In this document: in pieces, positions 40,103 to 50,200 of the stretch
How positions within the stretch are numbered: position 1 is the first letter of the stretch
How the letters are laid out: each line of letters begins with the position of its first letter
Assembly: GCA_001898225.1 (NCBI GenBank)
Contig: MKTJ01000047.1
Span: forward strand, 62,001 to 126,000
DNA from: Chloroflexi bacterium 54-19
Lineage (GTDB): Bacteria; Chloroflexota; Chloroflexia; Chloroheliales; Chloroheliaceae
Direction: 5' to 3'
DNA: 64,000 nt
Position numbers and translations under genes: made by a program
The notes under the pieces: generated by a model
Database searches by the model: none
Seen by the model: the letters and a program-made list of their open reading frames with translations, nothing else
Told to the model about the DNA's origin: nothing

Positions 40103-41266
40103 ATGAAAGTAAGTTGCCAGCAGGAACAACTTGCGAAAGGACTTTCTATTGTCGGGCGGGCAGTCTCGACCAAAACTACTTTGCCGGTGCTAAATAATAT
40201 CTTGCTTGCTACGGATAACGAAAACGGCGGGCGGTTGAAACTGGCGGCTACTAACCTTGAAATTTCGATTACGGTCTGGGTCCCGGCAACGGTCCAGGAG
40301 GAAGGCGATATAACCGTCCCGGCCCGCCTTCTGAGCGAGTTCGTGGGCAGCCTGGGGAGCCAGGGCAAGGATAGCACCATTCAGCTTACCCTCGACCAGC
40401 CGACCCTGACCTTGCACGTCAAAGGCGGGCGCTACGAAGCCAATATCAAAGGTATTGCCTCCGAAGACTTCCCCAGCATCCAATCCCTGTCCAATTCCGC
40501 CAATAATATTTCCGTCGAGGCCGGTGTTCTCAAAGAAGCCATCAACCAGGTCGCCTTCGCCGCTTCTACCGATGAAACTCGCCCCGTCCTGACCGGCATT
40601 TTCGCCAACTTCTCAGGTAACAAAGTGGTCCTGGCCGCTGCCGATAGTTTCCGGCTGGCCGTCCGCACCGCTACCCTTGCCAGCGAGGTTGGCCAGGCTT
40701 TTACGGCTATCCTCCCCTCCCGCGCCATGACCGAACTCGCCCGCATCATTCCCGACGATGATAGTCTGGTCGAAATCAGCGTCAACGCCAACAAAAGCCA
40801 GGCCCTTTTCAAAACCGAAACGGTCCATTTCAGCAGCAGCCTGATTGAAGGCAACTTCCCCAACTACCAGCAAATCATTCCTAAGAACTACCAGACCAGG
40901 GCCGTCCTCGAAACCAGTTCGCTCAGCCAGGCGGTTCGCACAGCCGGGATTTTCGCCAAAGATAGCGGCGGCAATATTGTCAAGCTCTCGATTCTTCCCG
41001 GCGAAGATGTGACGCCCGGCAGCCTGCTTCTGACCGCCAACGCCGCCGAAGTGGGCGACAACCGGAACGAAATTGACGCTTCCGTGGACGGCCAGAACGC
41101 CCAGATTGCCTTCAACGCCAAGTATATGATTGACGTTTTGAACGTTATAACCACCGGTCAGGTCGCCCTCGAACTCCAATCGCCCAGCAATCCCGGTGTA
41201 GTCCGCCCGGTCGGTAAAGATGATTACGTGCACGTAATCATGCCGATGCACCTGGCCCCTCGTTAG
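40103..41266 (+). CDS. dnaN: DNA polymerase III beta subunit (sliding clamp)
   Basis: A 387-residue three-domain clamp. The start MKVSCQQEQLAKGLSIVGRA and blocks TTLPVLNNILLAT, RPVLTGIFANF, ADSFRLAVRTATL, and the C-terminal VHVIMPMHLAPR (matching the canonical VxMPMR/L ending) identify DnaN. It is a dimeric ring that tethers the replicative polymerase and binds repair proteins. ATG 40103 has AAAAAGGAGCG upstream. dnaA, recF and gyrB are not next to it here, but a DnaA box lies upstream and a DnaA-box cluster 4 kb downstream. ligA follows after a terminator. Confidence 0.97.
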   Translation: MKVSCQQEQLAKGLSIVGRAVSTKTTLPVLNNILLATDNENGGRLKLAATNLEISITVWVPATVQEEGDITVPARLLSEFVGSLGSQGKDSTIQLTLDQPTLTLHVKGGRYEANIKGIASEDFPSIQSLSNSANNISVEAGVLKEAINQVAFAASTDETRPVLTGIFANFSGNKVVLAAADSFRLAVRTATLASEVGQAFTAILPSRAMTELARIIPDDDSLVEISVNANKSQALFKTETVHFSSSLIEGNFPNYQQIIPKNYQTRAVLETSSLSQAVRTAGIFAKDSGGNIVKLSILPGEDVTPGSLLLTANAAEVGDNRNEIDASVDGQNAQIAFNAKYMIDVLNVITTGQVALELQSPSNPGVVRPVGKDDYVHVIMPMHLAPR

Positions 41267-41285
41267 AATTTAACTCAAAATTACC

Positions 41286-41321
41286 AGCCGCGCCAGGAAA
41301 TTTCAGGCGCGGCGGTTTTTT
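41286..41321 (+). terminator. Intrinsic terminator after dnaN
   Basis: GCCGCGCC/GGCGCGGC stem (41287-41313) followed by GGTTTTTT. Confidence 0.85.
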
Positions 41322-41561
41322 CTAAGCCAGCCCTGAATTTCTATGACAAAGACAAAAGCTCCTGCAATAGCACGATTTTGGGTTGACCAATTTGAAGCCC
41401 TTTTCTGGGCTTCGCTTGGGATAATAAGCCCACCAATTAAAAGTTTTCTGGATATATATGATGAACTGAAGAAAAAAGTTGTTGACAGGAAGAAAAGCCG
41501 GTCGGTTTGAAGTCCTGCCGGAATAATCAGAATCAAAATAAGCCAGGAAACCAGGAAGATT

Positions 41562-43721
41562 ATGCCTAAAAAAGAAAAACCGGAAGCCGCCCAGGCCAGC
41601 ATGAATATGGAAGACACCGGCAGCGTCGGTGAGATAGCGGAAACGCCTACTAACCCGCAGCCTATCCCGGAAAATATCACCGAGGACCAGGCCAACCAGC
41701 GGATTTTGGACCTGCGCCACCAGATTGAATATCACAACTACCGCTATTACATCCTCGACGACCCCGAAGTCACCGACGCCGAGTTTGACGCCCTGTTCCG
41801 CGAACTAAAGGCCCTCGAAACGAGGTTCCCCGAACTCATTACGCCCGAATCACCCACCCAGCGGGTTTCGGTCGGTGGGGTGGTTTCGGAATTTCCCAAG
41901 GTCGTCCACGAAGTGCCGATGCTGAGCCTTTCGAACGTCTTTAGCCCGGAAGGTCTGGGCGAATGGAACGAACGTGCCCTCAAATATCTCGACAAACGCT
42001 TCGATTTTGAATATACGGTTGAGCCGAAAATTGACGGTCTCTCGGTTTCCTTGCTCTACGAAAACGGCGTTCTGGTGCGGGGCGCGACCCGTGGCGACGG
42101 TATCACGGGCGACGATATTACCCCCAACCTCAAGACGATAAAATCTATTCCCTGGAACCTGAAATACCGGGATGGCTCGGATGATCCCATCCCGACCCGC
42201 CTGGAAGTGCGCGGTGAAGTTTACATGCCGATTTCGTCTTTCGAGAAGCTCAACAAAGAACTGGCCGAAAAAGGCGAGAAGCTTTTTGCCAACCCGCGCA
42301 ACTCTGCCGCCGGGAGTTTGCGCCAGAAAGATGCCTCGATTACGGCCAAACGCCCGCTCAACGTCTTTATCTACACCCTGGCCCAGATGGATGGCGGCCC
42401 GGACCTCAAGACCCAGTGGGAAGCCCTTAAATTCTTTGAACGGCTCGGCTTCCGGGTTGCGCCCGACATCAAGCTGTGCCAGGATTTGCAAACGGTTTCG
42501 AACGCCGTCCAGAACTGGATTGACCGCCGGGATAAACTCGATTTCGAGATTGACGGCTCGGTTATCAAGATAAACGATTTCGCTACCGAGGACCGGCTTG
42601 GTTTCGTGGGGCGCGACCCCCGCTGGGCCACCGCTTACAAGTTCCCGGCCCGCGAAGCCGTGACCCGCCTCCTTGGAATTACCTGGACGGTCCGGCGTAC
42701 CGGTACGATTAACCCGCTGGCGGTCCTGGAACCGGTAAGCATCGGCGGCACCACCGTCAAGAGCGCGACTCTTTTCAATATAGATATGATTGAACGGCTT
42801 GGCCTTCGCATCAACGACCCTTTGCTGGTCAAGCGGGCCGGTGATGTGATTCCGAACGTAGTCAAGGTCATGGACGAGCGGCGGACCGGCGAGGAAACGC
42901 CGATTGAGTTGCCCGCCACCTGCCCCAGTTGTGGCGCGCCGACCACCCGCCGCCCCGACGAGGATGGCACGAACGACCCGAAACTGTATTGCACCAACGA
43001 CCCCTATCACTGTCCCTTCCAGATGAAGGATTGGATTTTCTTTTTCTCGGCGGTGCGGGGCGTGGACGGCATGGGTGAGCGTATCGCCCACCGCTTCTAT
43101 GATGAAGGTTTCCTCAAAGATTACGGCGACCTTTATTATCTTGACCGGGAAAAGTTGCTGGCTTTGGACCGTTTCGGCGAGAAAAGCACCGATAAGTTGC
43201 TCAAGCAGATTGAGGATAGCAAACAAAAGCCGCTCGACAACCTCCTGATGGCCCTGGGTATTCCGCACGTGGGAGTGAAGTCGGCGGAAATGCTGGCTAA
43301 CCACTTTCACAGCCTGGCGAACCTGGAAGCCGCTGACGTGGAAGCGATTGCCTCGATCAAGGGAATGGGCCGGGTCGCCGCCCAGAGCATCGTGGAATTC
43401 TTCCAGAATGAGAACAACCAGGCCGTCCTCAAGAAAGTCAAAGAGGCGGGAGTGCGCACCGAAGACCCCATCGAGGAAGACGGCGGGCCGAAGCCCCTGG
43501 CGGGTAAGACTTTTGTTTTGACGGGAAATTTGGTAAACTACGGTCGTAAGCAAGCCGAAGAATTGCTCAAGCGGCGCGGCGCTACGATTGGTAGCAGTGT
43601 CTCGAAAAATACCGATTATGTGATTGCCGGTGCGGAAGCCGGTAGCAAACTCACCAAGGCCCAGCAGTTAGGCATTAATATATTGGATGAGGATGCTTTC
43701 ACGCGGTTATTACAAGATTAG
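41562..43721 (+). CDS. ligA: NAD-dependent DNA ligase
   Basis: A 719-residue LigA. About 45 extra polar residues precede the Ia domain (LRHQIEYHNYRYYILDDPEV). The adenylated Lys156 is in YTVEPKIDGLSVSLLYENG; VRGEVYMP, an ANPRNSAAGSLRQKD block and VDRRD-like IDRRDKLDFEIDGSVIK motifs complete the nucleotidyltransferase domain. Then OB fold, Cys4 zinc finger (CPSC...CTN...C), helix-hairpin-helix repeats and a C-terminal BRCT domain with GKTFVLTGNL. It seals nicks in replication and repair. A TTGACA-like -35 at 41482 has no good -10. Confidence 0.97.
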   Translation: MPKKEKPEAAQASMNMEDTGSVGEIAETPTNPQPIPENITEDQANQRILDLRHQIEYHNYRYYILDDPEVTDAEFDALFRELKALETRFPELITPESPTQRVSVGGVVSEFPKVVHEVPMLSLSNVFSPEGLGEWNERALKYLDKRFDFEYTVEPKIDGLSVSLLYENGVLVRGATRGDGITGDDITPNLKTIKSIPWNLKYRDGSDDPIPTRLEVRGEVYMPISSFEKLNKELAEKGEKLFANPRNSAAGSLRQKDASITAKRPLNVFIYTLAQMDGGPDLKTQWEALKFFERLGFRVAPDIKLCQDLQTVSNAVQNWIDRRDKLDFEIDGSVIKINDFATEDRLGFVGRDPRWATAYKFPAREAVTRLLGITWTVRRTGTINPLAVLEPVSIGGTTVKSATLFNIDMIERLGLRINDPLLVKRAGDVIPNVVKVMDERRTGEETPIELPATCPSCGAPTTRRPDEDGTNDPKLYCTNDPYHCPFQMKDWIFFFSAVRGVDGMGERIAHRFYDEGFLKDYGDLYYLDREKLLALDRFGEKSTDKLLKQIEDSKQKPLDNLLMALGIPHVGVKSAEMLANHFHSLANLEAADVEAIASIKGMGRVAAQSIVEFFQNENNQAVLKKVKEAGVRTEDPIEEDGGPKPLAGKTFVLTGNLVNYGRKQAEELLKRRGATIGSSVSKNTDYVIAGAEAGSKLTKAQQLGINILDEDAFTRLLQD

Positions 43722-43735
43722 CAGGTGTAGGAACA

Positions 43736-43969
43736 ATGCCATTTACGGAACCAAAAAGAACCGACGACTCGACCGACAAAGTCCGCAAGATTGCCCGCCT
43801 GGCGACCCTCTTGTTGGAATTGCGAACCGAGTACGAGCGGCGACCCCGGAACGATTTGCTGGTCCAGATAAAAGAGCGGGCCGCCGAACTTAACGAACTG
43901 GCGGATAGCCTCCCGGTGACGGTCCCCCACAATAACCAACCTCCCGCTTTGCCGAACACGCTTGGCTAA
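43736..43969 (+). CDS. Small helical protein, unknown function
   Basis: A 77-residue protein starting MPFTEPKRTDDSTDKVRKIA, then ARLATLLLELRTEYERRPRN and IKERAAELNELADSLP, two amphipathic helices likely to pair as a coiled coil, and a Pro-rich tail. It starts 14 bp after the ligA stop with TAGGA upstream, so it is co-transcribed with ligA. I do not recognise the family. Codon use is like the neighbours. Confidence 0.55.
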   Translation: MPFTEPKRTDDSTDKVRKIARLATLLLELRTEYERRPRNDLLVQIKERAAELNELADSLPVTVPHNNQPPALPNTLG

Positions 43970-44002
43970 ATTTCCTTAATCCGGCCCGGCCTCAAAACTT
44001 CT

Positions 44003-44040
44003 TGCCCGGTTTGAGTTAATAAATTTTAAGTCAACCGGGC
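44003..44040. repeat. Inverted repeat in the gap after the ligA operon
   Basis: GCCCGGTT (44003-44010) and AACCGGGC (44033-44040) around an AT-rich loop. Role unknown. The rest of the 43970-44317 gap holds the terminator at 44180 and no gene. Confidence 0.45.
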
Positions 44041-44179
44041 TACCTTAATCTTTTGCCCTTTCTCCCACCAACTTTATATTTTATCCTCCCGGTTGTTTGT
44101 CCTACCCAGCCCTCCTTTCTTTGATTCCCAGGATAATTGCACAAGTTTTTTAATTAGCGTGAGTCAAGTCACATTTTAG

Positions 44180-44208
44180 AAATTACAGGGGAAACCCTGT
44201 AATTTTTT
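44180..44208 (+). terminator. Intrinsic terminator with GAAA tetraloop
   Basis: AAATTACAGGG (44180-44190), loop GAAA, CCCTGTAATTT (44195-44205), then TTTAT. It probably ends the ligA transcript. Confidence 0.85.
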
Positions 44209-44317
44209 ATAAAAATCCTGCGTTCCTACAAACAAATACATCCGGTGGTCAGGTAAACGCCACCCACGCGACAGGTTGAATTAAATAGAAAAAATAAAAG
44301 TTTGTTTTAAGGAGCGT

Positions 44318-45367
44318 TTGATGATTTCTAAAAGCTGGCAGTCGTTGCGTTCGAGCAGCAGGCGGCGCTGGGGCCTGGCCCTTCTGGCCCTCGTTTTAAT
44401 CGTGGTCGTTTCAATGGTTATCGGCATTATCGTCAATGCTACCCGGTCCGGGCAGAGCTATACTTATAGTGAAAACGCCTCCACGACGGGCGGTTACGCG
44501 GTCCCTCCGCAGGCTTCGGGTGCCAGCAACGTCCCGGCACCCACTTCGAGTGCGAGTGGTTCGAAAAATAGCGCGGCTCCTTCTTCCGGTGGTACTACAG
44601 CGGCCAGCAGCGTCGGGAGCCAGAGCACGGCTGACCAATCCCTCCCTCCCGACCGCCTGATTATCCGCAACGCTACGGTGGCCCTGACGGCGGACGATGT
44701 TGAAAAGACCCTGATGGATGTCCGGGCCCTCGCGACCGAAAAGAGCGGGGTGGTCTTCCAGTCTAATTCCACCGTCCGCGCCGACAAGACCTACGCTACC
44801 CTGACTATCCAGGTTCCCGCCGCCGCCTTTGATGAGACCATGAACCGGTTGCGCAAGCTGACCGGCGTAAAAGTCACCAGCGAGGATACCACCAGCCAGG
44901 ATGTGACCGAAGAATATGTCGATATTCAGGCCCAGTTGAAAAATCTTCAGGCCACCGAAACCGAACTGGTTCGTCTGCTGAACAAAGCCCAGACGGTAGA
45001 TGAAATCCTTTCGGTCCAGACCCAGCTCACGAACATTCGCGGGCAGATTGACCAGCGCCAGGGCCGGATTAACTATCTCGAAAAGCGGACGGCCATGTCG
45101 AGCATTACGGTGAACATTTCACCGGTCCTGCCTGCCAGCGTCCGTACGACCGCAACCGGCGACTGGAATCCCCTGGCTGTGCTGGAAGACGCCTGGGCCG
45201 GTTCGCTTAAAGGTTTGCAGGGATTAGCTTCGGTGGTTATAACCCTGGGTGTCTGGTTGGTCTGGCTTGGCCCGTTGGCCCTGGTGGTCTACTTCATTAT
45301 CCGCCGGTTTTTCCGCGCCAAACCTTCCCGGCCCGCGCCCACTCCTACCGGCGATACGACCGCCTGA
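44318..45367 (+). CDS. DUF4349 membrane protein
   Basis: A 349-residue protein. N-terminal membrane anchor (GLALLALVLIVVVSMVIGII), a Ser/Ala/Gly/Thr linker, the DUF4349 domain starting LIIRNATVALTADDVEKTLM with LTIQVPAAAFDETMNRLRKL, SQDVTEEYVDIQAQLKNLQA and a coiled-coil segment, then a C-terminal membrane helix (VVITLGVWLVWLGPLALVVY) and a short basic tail. Topology: domain outside, both ends held in the membrane. DUF4349 proteins are widespread with no settled function. AAGGAGCG precedes the ATG. The DnaA-box cluster lies downstream. Confidence 0.85.
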   Translation: MMISKSWQSLRSSSRRRWGLALLALVLIVVVSMVIGIIVNATRSGQSYTYSENASTTGGYAVPPQASGASNVPAPTSSASGSKNSAAPSSGGTTAASSVGSQSTADQSLPPDRLIIRNATVALTADDVEKTLMDVRALATEKSGVVFQSNSTVRADKTYATLTIQVPAAAFDETMNRLRKLTGVKVTSEDTTSQDVTEEYVDIQAQLKNLQATETELVRLLNKAQTVDEILSVQTQLTNIRGQIDQRQGRINYLEKRTAMSSITVNISPVLPASVRTTATGDWNPLAVLEDAWAGSLKGLQGLASVVITLGVWLVWLGPLALVVYFIIRRFFRAKPSRPAPTPTGDTTA

Positions 45368-45409
45368 TTTTTGACACTTATAATTTTAATAGGTCCTACA
45401 AACGGCGGT

Positions 45410-45609
45410 TGTGGAAAACTTCCGCCGTAATATTTTTTAAAGTGGAAAACTTTAGCCTCCAGGTAATCATACAACACCAAATTTCTAATTTGGACTGGGA
45501 ATCCGGGGGTTTTATACACATGGTTTTCCCGGCTTTATCCACAGTTGTCCACACTTATCCACAAATTATTCATGCTTTTCCACACAAATTTTTACCTTCA
45601 TGTGGATTT
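45410..45609. other. Candidate replication origin: DnaA-box cluster
   Basis: Seven DnaA-type 9-mers in 200 bp. Two consensus boxes TTATCCACA (45535-45543, 45555-45563), TTGTCCACA (45545-45553) and TTTTCCACA (45576-45584) face one way; TGTGGAAAA (45410-45418), AGTGGAAAA (45441-45449) and TGTGGATTT (45601-45609) face the other. Three boxes start exactly 10 bp apart (45535, 45545, 45555). AT-rich stretches flank the cluster. It fills a gene-free gap between the DUF4349 and SbcD-type genes, 4.1 kb from dnaN. No dnaA is in the window. It could instead be a DnaA-titration site. Confidence 0.6.
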
Positions 45610-45646
45610 CGACCGGCCAATTTATTTCCAAACTAGAACAAAAAAG

Positions 45647-45675
45647 TTGACGAAATCCGCTCAAAGTGTTACAGT
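45647..45675 (+). promoter_or_regulatory. Promoter of the SbcD-type gene, possibly leaderless
   Basis: TTGACG (45647-45652), 17-bp spacer, TACAGT (45670-45675) preceded by TGT. The ATG is only 10 bp after the -10, so the transcript may begin at or near the start codon. Confidence 0.6.
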
Positions 45676-45684
45676 TCATAGGCC

Positions 45685-47022
45685 ATGAAACTTCTACACG
45701 TGTCCGATATACATTTTGGAATCGAAAATTACTCGCGGATTGACCCGGTTACCGGCCTGCCCACCCGCCTGCAAGATTTCGTTGCGGCCTTCGACCGGGC
45801 GATTGACCGGGGCCTGGAAGCGGGGGTAGACGCCGTCCTTTTTACCGGCGACGCCTATAAAAACCGCGACCCCAACCCGACCGTCCAGCGCGAGTTTGCC
45901 AAACGCATCATGCGGTTGGTCCACCATAAGGTGCCGGTATTTTTGTTGACGGGCAACCACGACCTCCCCAACATGTCCACGCGGGCCCACTCTATCGAGA
46001 TTTTCGAGACCCTGGCGGTGCCGGGCGTGTACGTGGCGCGGGGCATCGAGCTTTTCAAGATTCCGACCAAATCGGGCCTGTTGCAGATAGTTTCGCTCCC
46101 CTGGCTGACCCGCCAGAACCTGATTACCAGGGAGGAATACCGGGGCCGGAGCCTGGAAGAACTCAACCAGTTGCTCCTGGAAAAAATGGAGAACCTGCTC
46201 AAGCAGCAGCTTAAACAGCTAGACCCGCAATACCCGGCGGTCCTGGCGGTCCATGCCTCGATTGTGGGTGCGACCTACGGCAGCGAACGCTCGATTATGT
46301 TGGGGCAAGACCTGGCTCTGCAAAAAAGTATTTTAGGCGCGGAGAATTTTGACTATATCGCGGTCGGACATATCCACAAGCACCAGGATTTGCGCGCCGG
46401 GGATACCTCGATTGTCTATCCCGGCAGCCTGGAACGGATTGATTTTGGCGAGGAAAACGACCCCAAAGGGTTTATCCTGGTCGAGATTGATGACCCCGGT
46501 GGTGGCCGCATCACCCGCCTGACCAACTGGCATTTTATCGAAGACCCGTTGGTCCGGCCTTTCCGCACTCTCGATTTGAATATCGAGGATATTGACGAGG
46601 ACAGCCTCTTAAACCCGACCTCGGCGGCGGTCCAGGCCATCCAGCGCGAGGCGGCCCGCTTAAAAGGGCCGGGCCTCCAAAACGCGATTGTCCGGGTCCG
46701 CTTGAAGTTGCGGCCCGACCAACTGGCCGGGTTGCGCGAGGACGAACTGCGCCGCACCCTCAACGAGTACGATATTTATCACCTGGCCGGGGTCGAGCGG
46801 AAAGTAGACCGGCCCCGGCGCGTCCGGTTGGGTGGAGCCTCGGTGGAGGGGTTATCGCCTTTGCAATTGCTGGAAAAATATCTCGAAACCAAAAATGTCC
46901 GGCCCGACCGGGTCGAACTTTTGCTCAAACATGCCCACACCCTCATTCACGGGGCTGTCCCGGAAAACCCCGTGCCCGAAGCGCCTACAAAGGTCGAAAG
47001 CACCCTGATTCCGGTGGAGTAA
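45685..47022 (+). CDS. SbcD/Mre11-type metallophosphoesterase exonuclease
   Basis: A 445-residue protein. Metal-binding motifs of the Mre11/SbcD family are all present: MKLLHVSDIHFG (DxH), DAVLFTGDAYKNRDP (GDxx), FLLTGNHDLPNM (GNHD), AVHASIVG, and AVGHIHKHQ (GHxH). SbcD works with the SMC-like ATPase SbcC to process DNA ends and hairpins. The C-terminal capping region is about 200 residues and ends in an acidic tail. No sbcC follows; the next gene is the TPR scaffold. It may be a stand-alone or YhaO-like form. It borders the DnaA-box cluster and may be leaderless. Confidence 0.88.
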   Translation: MKLLHVSDIHFGIENYSRIDPVTGLPTRLQDFVAAFDRAIDRGLEAGVDAVLFTGDAYKNRDPNPTVQREFAKRIMRLVHHKVPVFLLTGNHDLPNMSTRAHSIEIFETLAVPGVYVARGIELFKIPTKSGLLQIVSLPWLTRQNLITREEYRGRSLEELNQLLLEKMENLLKQQLKQLDPQYPAVLAVHASIVGATYGSERSIMLGQDLALQKSILGAENFDYIAVGHIHKHQDLRAGDTSIVYPGSLERIDFGEENDPKGFILVEIDDPGGGRITRLTNWHFIEDPLVRPFRTLDLNIEDIDEDSLLNPTSAAVQAIQREAARLKGPGLQNAIVRVRLKLRPDQLAGLREDELRRTLNEYDIYHLAGVERKVDRPRRVRLGGASVEGLSPLQLLEKYLETKNVRPDRVELLLKHAHTLIHGAVPENPVPEAPTKVESTLIPVE

Positions 47023-47048
47023 ATTTTCCAGGTTATAAAGTGAAGCTG

Positions 47049-47078
47049 AAGGGAACCCTTAATCAGTGGTTCCTTTTT
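47049..47078 (+). terminator. Intrinsic terminator after the SbcD-type gene
   Basis: AAGGGAACC (47049-47057) pairs with GGTTCCTTT (47068-47076) with one G-U pair, then TTAC. Confidence 0.75.
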
Positions 47079-47183
47079 ACATTTTTAATAAATACCACAC
47101 AAGGCTATATAAAATTCCATTTGACTCTTACTTTTGGATTTAATTTTATTTAATGTGGCGGGCCGGGGTGAGCAGAGGTACTA

Positions 47184-47212
47184 TTGATATTTCAGACCTC
47201 CTGTTTTATAAT
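47184..47212 (+). promoter_or_regulatory. Promoter of the large TPR protein gene
   Basis: TTGATA (47184-47189), exactly 17 bp, TATAAT (47207-47212). The leader is about 55 nt. Confidence 0.7.
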
Positions 47213-47274
47213 GACCCTGTTATTACGTATTATGTAAATAATTACACCTCCAAGATACAGCTTCAGGACAAATA

Positions 47275-50200
47275 ATGGCGATAAACCGGGTGAATTTAGA
47301 AGACGTAATTAGTGACGCCAAAGCGGCTCTGGAAGCGGGAAACCCTGAAAGAGCGATAGCTCTTTGCCACCACATCTTTAATTTTTATCCGCGCTGCCTG
47401 GAAGCTACCCGCATGCTGGGTGAAGCTTACACCGAACAACGCCTCTTTAACGAAGCCGAACAGCTTTTTATCTTTGTCCTCTCCGGCGACCCCCAGGATG
47501 TCCTCGGCTATGTTGACCGGGGCTTTATCGCATACGAGCAAAATCACCTCGACGACGCCATTCTTTACTGCGAGAGGGCGCTCGAACTCGACCCCAGTAT
47601 CGAGCAACTTCGCGAGGAACTGTTGCGGCTCTACCGCGAACGCCAGCCGGGCGTGCGGGCCCAGATTCGCATGAGCAAGGTCGGGCTTGCCAACGGTCGC
47701 CTGCGCGACGGTCTCTACGGCCAGGCCATCGAGGAATATAACACTGTCTTGCGCCAGACCCCCAACCGGCTCGATGTCCAGGTCAGCCTGATGGAGGCTT
47801 ACTGGCGCAATCGCGATTATAACCGGGCCGAGCAACTGGCCCAGGACTTAATCCAGAATAACCCTTTCCTGGTCAAGGCTAACCTGGTCCTGTGGCACAT
47901 CTACGGGGTCCGCCGCAACCAGGAACACGCGTCAGACTATCTCGAACGCGCCCACGCTCTCGACCCGCTGAATCTGCTGGCCGAAAGACTTTTCGAGGAT
48001 TCGGCGACCTCGAACGATGCCATGAATTATATTTCGATGCTGGGCGTGCCTTCTATCCCCGCGCCTGACATGGAAAGCCTGAACGCCCAGGTCGCCGATC
48101 GCAAAAGTCTGGTGCCGGAATGGGCTACCGGCGGTCCAGAAACCGATGTTGTGCTTGGTTTGAGGGATGACCTGCCTTCCGTCACCGAAATAGAGCCGCC
48201 GCCCGCCGGACCTGCCGCAGGCTTTGACCTGTTTGCGCTCCTTTCCGATACCGAAAAACACGTGGCGGAAGGTGGCAACCCCGATGAGGGTCTCTACCCT
48301 GAAACCGAAGAAGACGAACCGGGCGCTACCGCCTCGGACCAGGAAGCGCCTTTGTCTGAGGCTACAGTGGGCGCAGCCGTCCACGAGGAAAGCGACCCCC
48401 TCCACCTTTTTGAGGAAGTCGAACACCCGGCGGATTCTCCCCTTGTCCCGGCGGTACACCCCTCTCCCACCCCGGCCCCGGTCACGTCCGGCGCGTTTGA
48501 CCTGGATTTATCCTTCGCCAAAGATAGTGATTTGAGCCTGTTTGAAGAAGTCGAAACCCACACCCATTCAGAACCTGCCCCGGCCAAAGCGCCGGAGCCC
48601 TTCGCGCTTGACCCTGATATTGAGCTCTCGGATGAGGCTTCGAGCAGTTTTTCTTTTCCGCGTGGCGGGTCCGGGCCTGGTGCGACCACATCCGGTGCGA
48701 CCGGTTCGTTTGGGTCGAATATAGCGCCCTTTACTTTTGATGAGGACGTGTCACCGCCGGAATTTATGCAGGATATTCCGCCGTTCTTTACAGATAATGA
48801 ACCACCTGGCGCTGCTCCGGGTGCCGTTAACCGGGAAGCGCAGAAGGAAGATTTCGCTATGCCCCCTCTTGAACCGTTTAGTTTTGAGGAAGACGCGGAG
48901 CCGGAGGCTACCAGAGGTTCTTCTAAGCCGGAGGAACGGGTTATAAAACCGGCCTTTTATTTCCAGGATTTGTACGCTACGGACAATCCCGCCGAAGAAC
49001 CGACCGAACAGTTTAAGTTTGACGCTTTTGAAGTGTCCCCGGCCCTTTCGGGTGATGAAATTACCGCGCCCGGTTCCTCAAATGACACCCTGGAGCCGGT
49101 CGAACCGGCGGAAGCGCCTGGTTTGCCGCTGGAACCCGAACCGGAGCCGCATCCTATCCCGGTGCCTTCCACCACGCCTGAAACAGCCGGCGCGCCCCAG
49201 GAAGAACCCGGTGCCGAACCCGCCGCTGTTGAGTCGCCCGGTCTGCCGGAAACCGAGCCTGGGGCCGAACCGGGCCAGCCGTTGCCTATGTTAGAAGGCG
49301 CAACCGCCGCTAACCCGGCTGAGGAACTAAATGAGGTTTACCGGGAGCCTTATGCTTTCTACAAGCGCGACGAGACCGGCCCGGTCCCTGATTTTGTCCT
49401 GGAACAGATGGCCCAGGAGTCGAGCTTTCCGGCGTTTAGCGGTCTGGAAGAATTGGATACCGATGCCGCCACCGAAAGCACCGGTTCCGTTTCCCCGGCC
49501 TCACCACCTACTTTGCAGGAGAACTCACCAATGCCCATCAGACGCGGCAACGAGAATGTGAACGACCTTTTTGACTGGGAGCGGGAGGAACTCCCCGATT
49601 ATCTCCAGCCCTTTGCCGTGGACGAGGATGAAGTTGACCAGTCCAACCTGGGGCCTGAAAGCCCTTTTATCGCCGATGTAAACACACCCCCGGCTCGCAT
49701 CCGTTCGCGTGAGGATACCGGCCCGACCAACCTGGGCGATTTACCGGCCTGGCTGGTAAATGACGCCGTACTGCCTTCGTCCGCACCTGAACCGGCTAAT
49801 CAAGCCTTGCCTTCCTGGTTGACCCCGCCGCCCGCTGGCGTTACCCCGGAGCCGCCTGCCGGTACCCCCGCCTTTGACGACAGCGATTTTGGCGACCTGG
49901 CCCCGTTTAACCTGGATGACAGCACCGATTTTGGCGAACCCACTCCGCCCATGCCCCTGGTGACGCCGCCCCCGGCCCCACCGGCGGCTCATACCGGCCT
50001 GACCGGGGAGCTTGAGCCTTTCCGCCTGGACGACGACCTGGACGAATTCGAACCAGCTACGCCCCCTGCGCCTCTCCCCGAAGTGTCCGGCGAAGCCCGG
50101 CGCGCTGGCGGCGAGGCCGCGTCGCCCCCCGCACCCCCGGTCCCGGCCTTTGACCTGGGCCTGGATATGGACGATTTGAAGCCGTTCAGTTTTGAGGAAT

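Noticed and set aside
41850..43553. 567-codon open frame on the minus strand across ligA
   Set aside because: Antisense shadow of a complete DNA ligase with all catalytic motifs.
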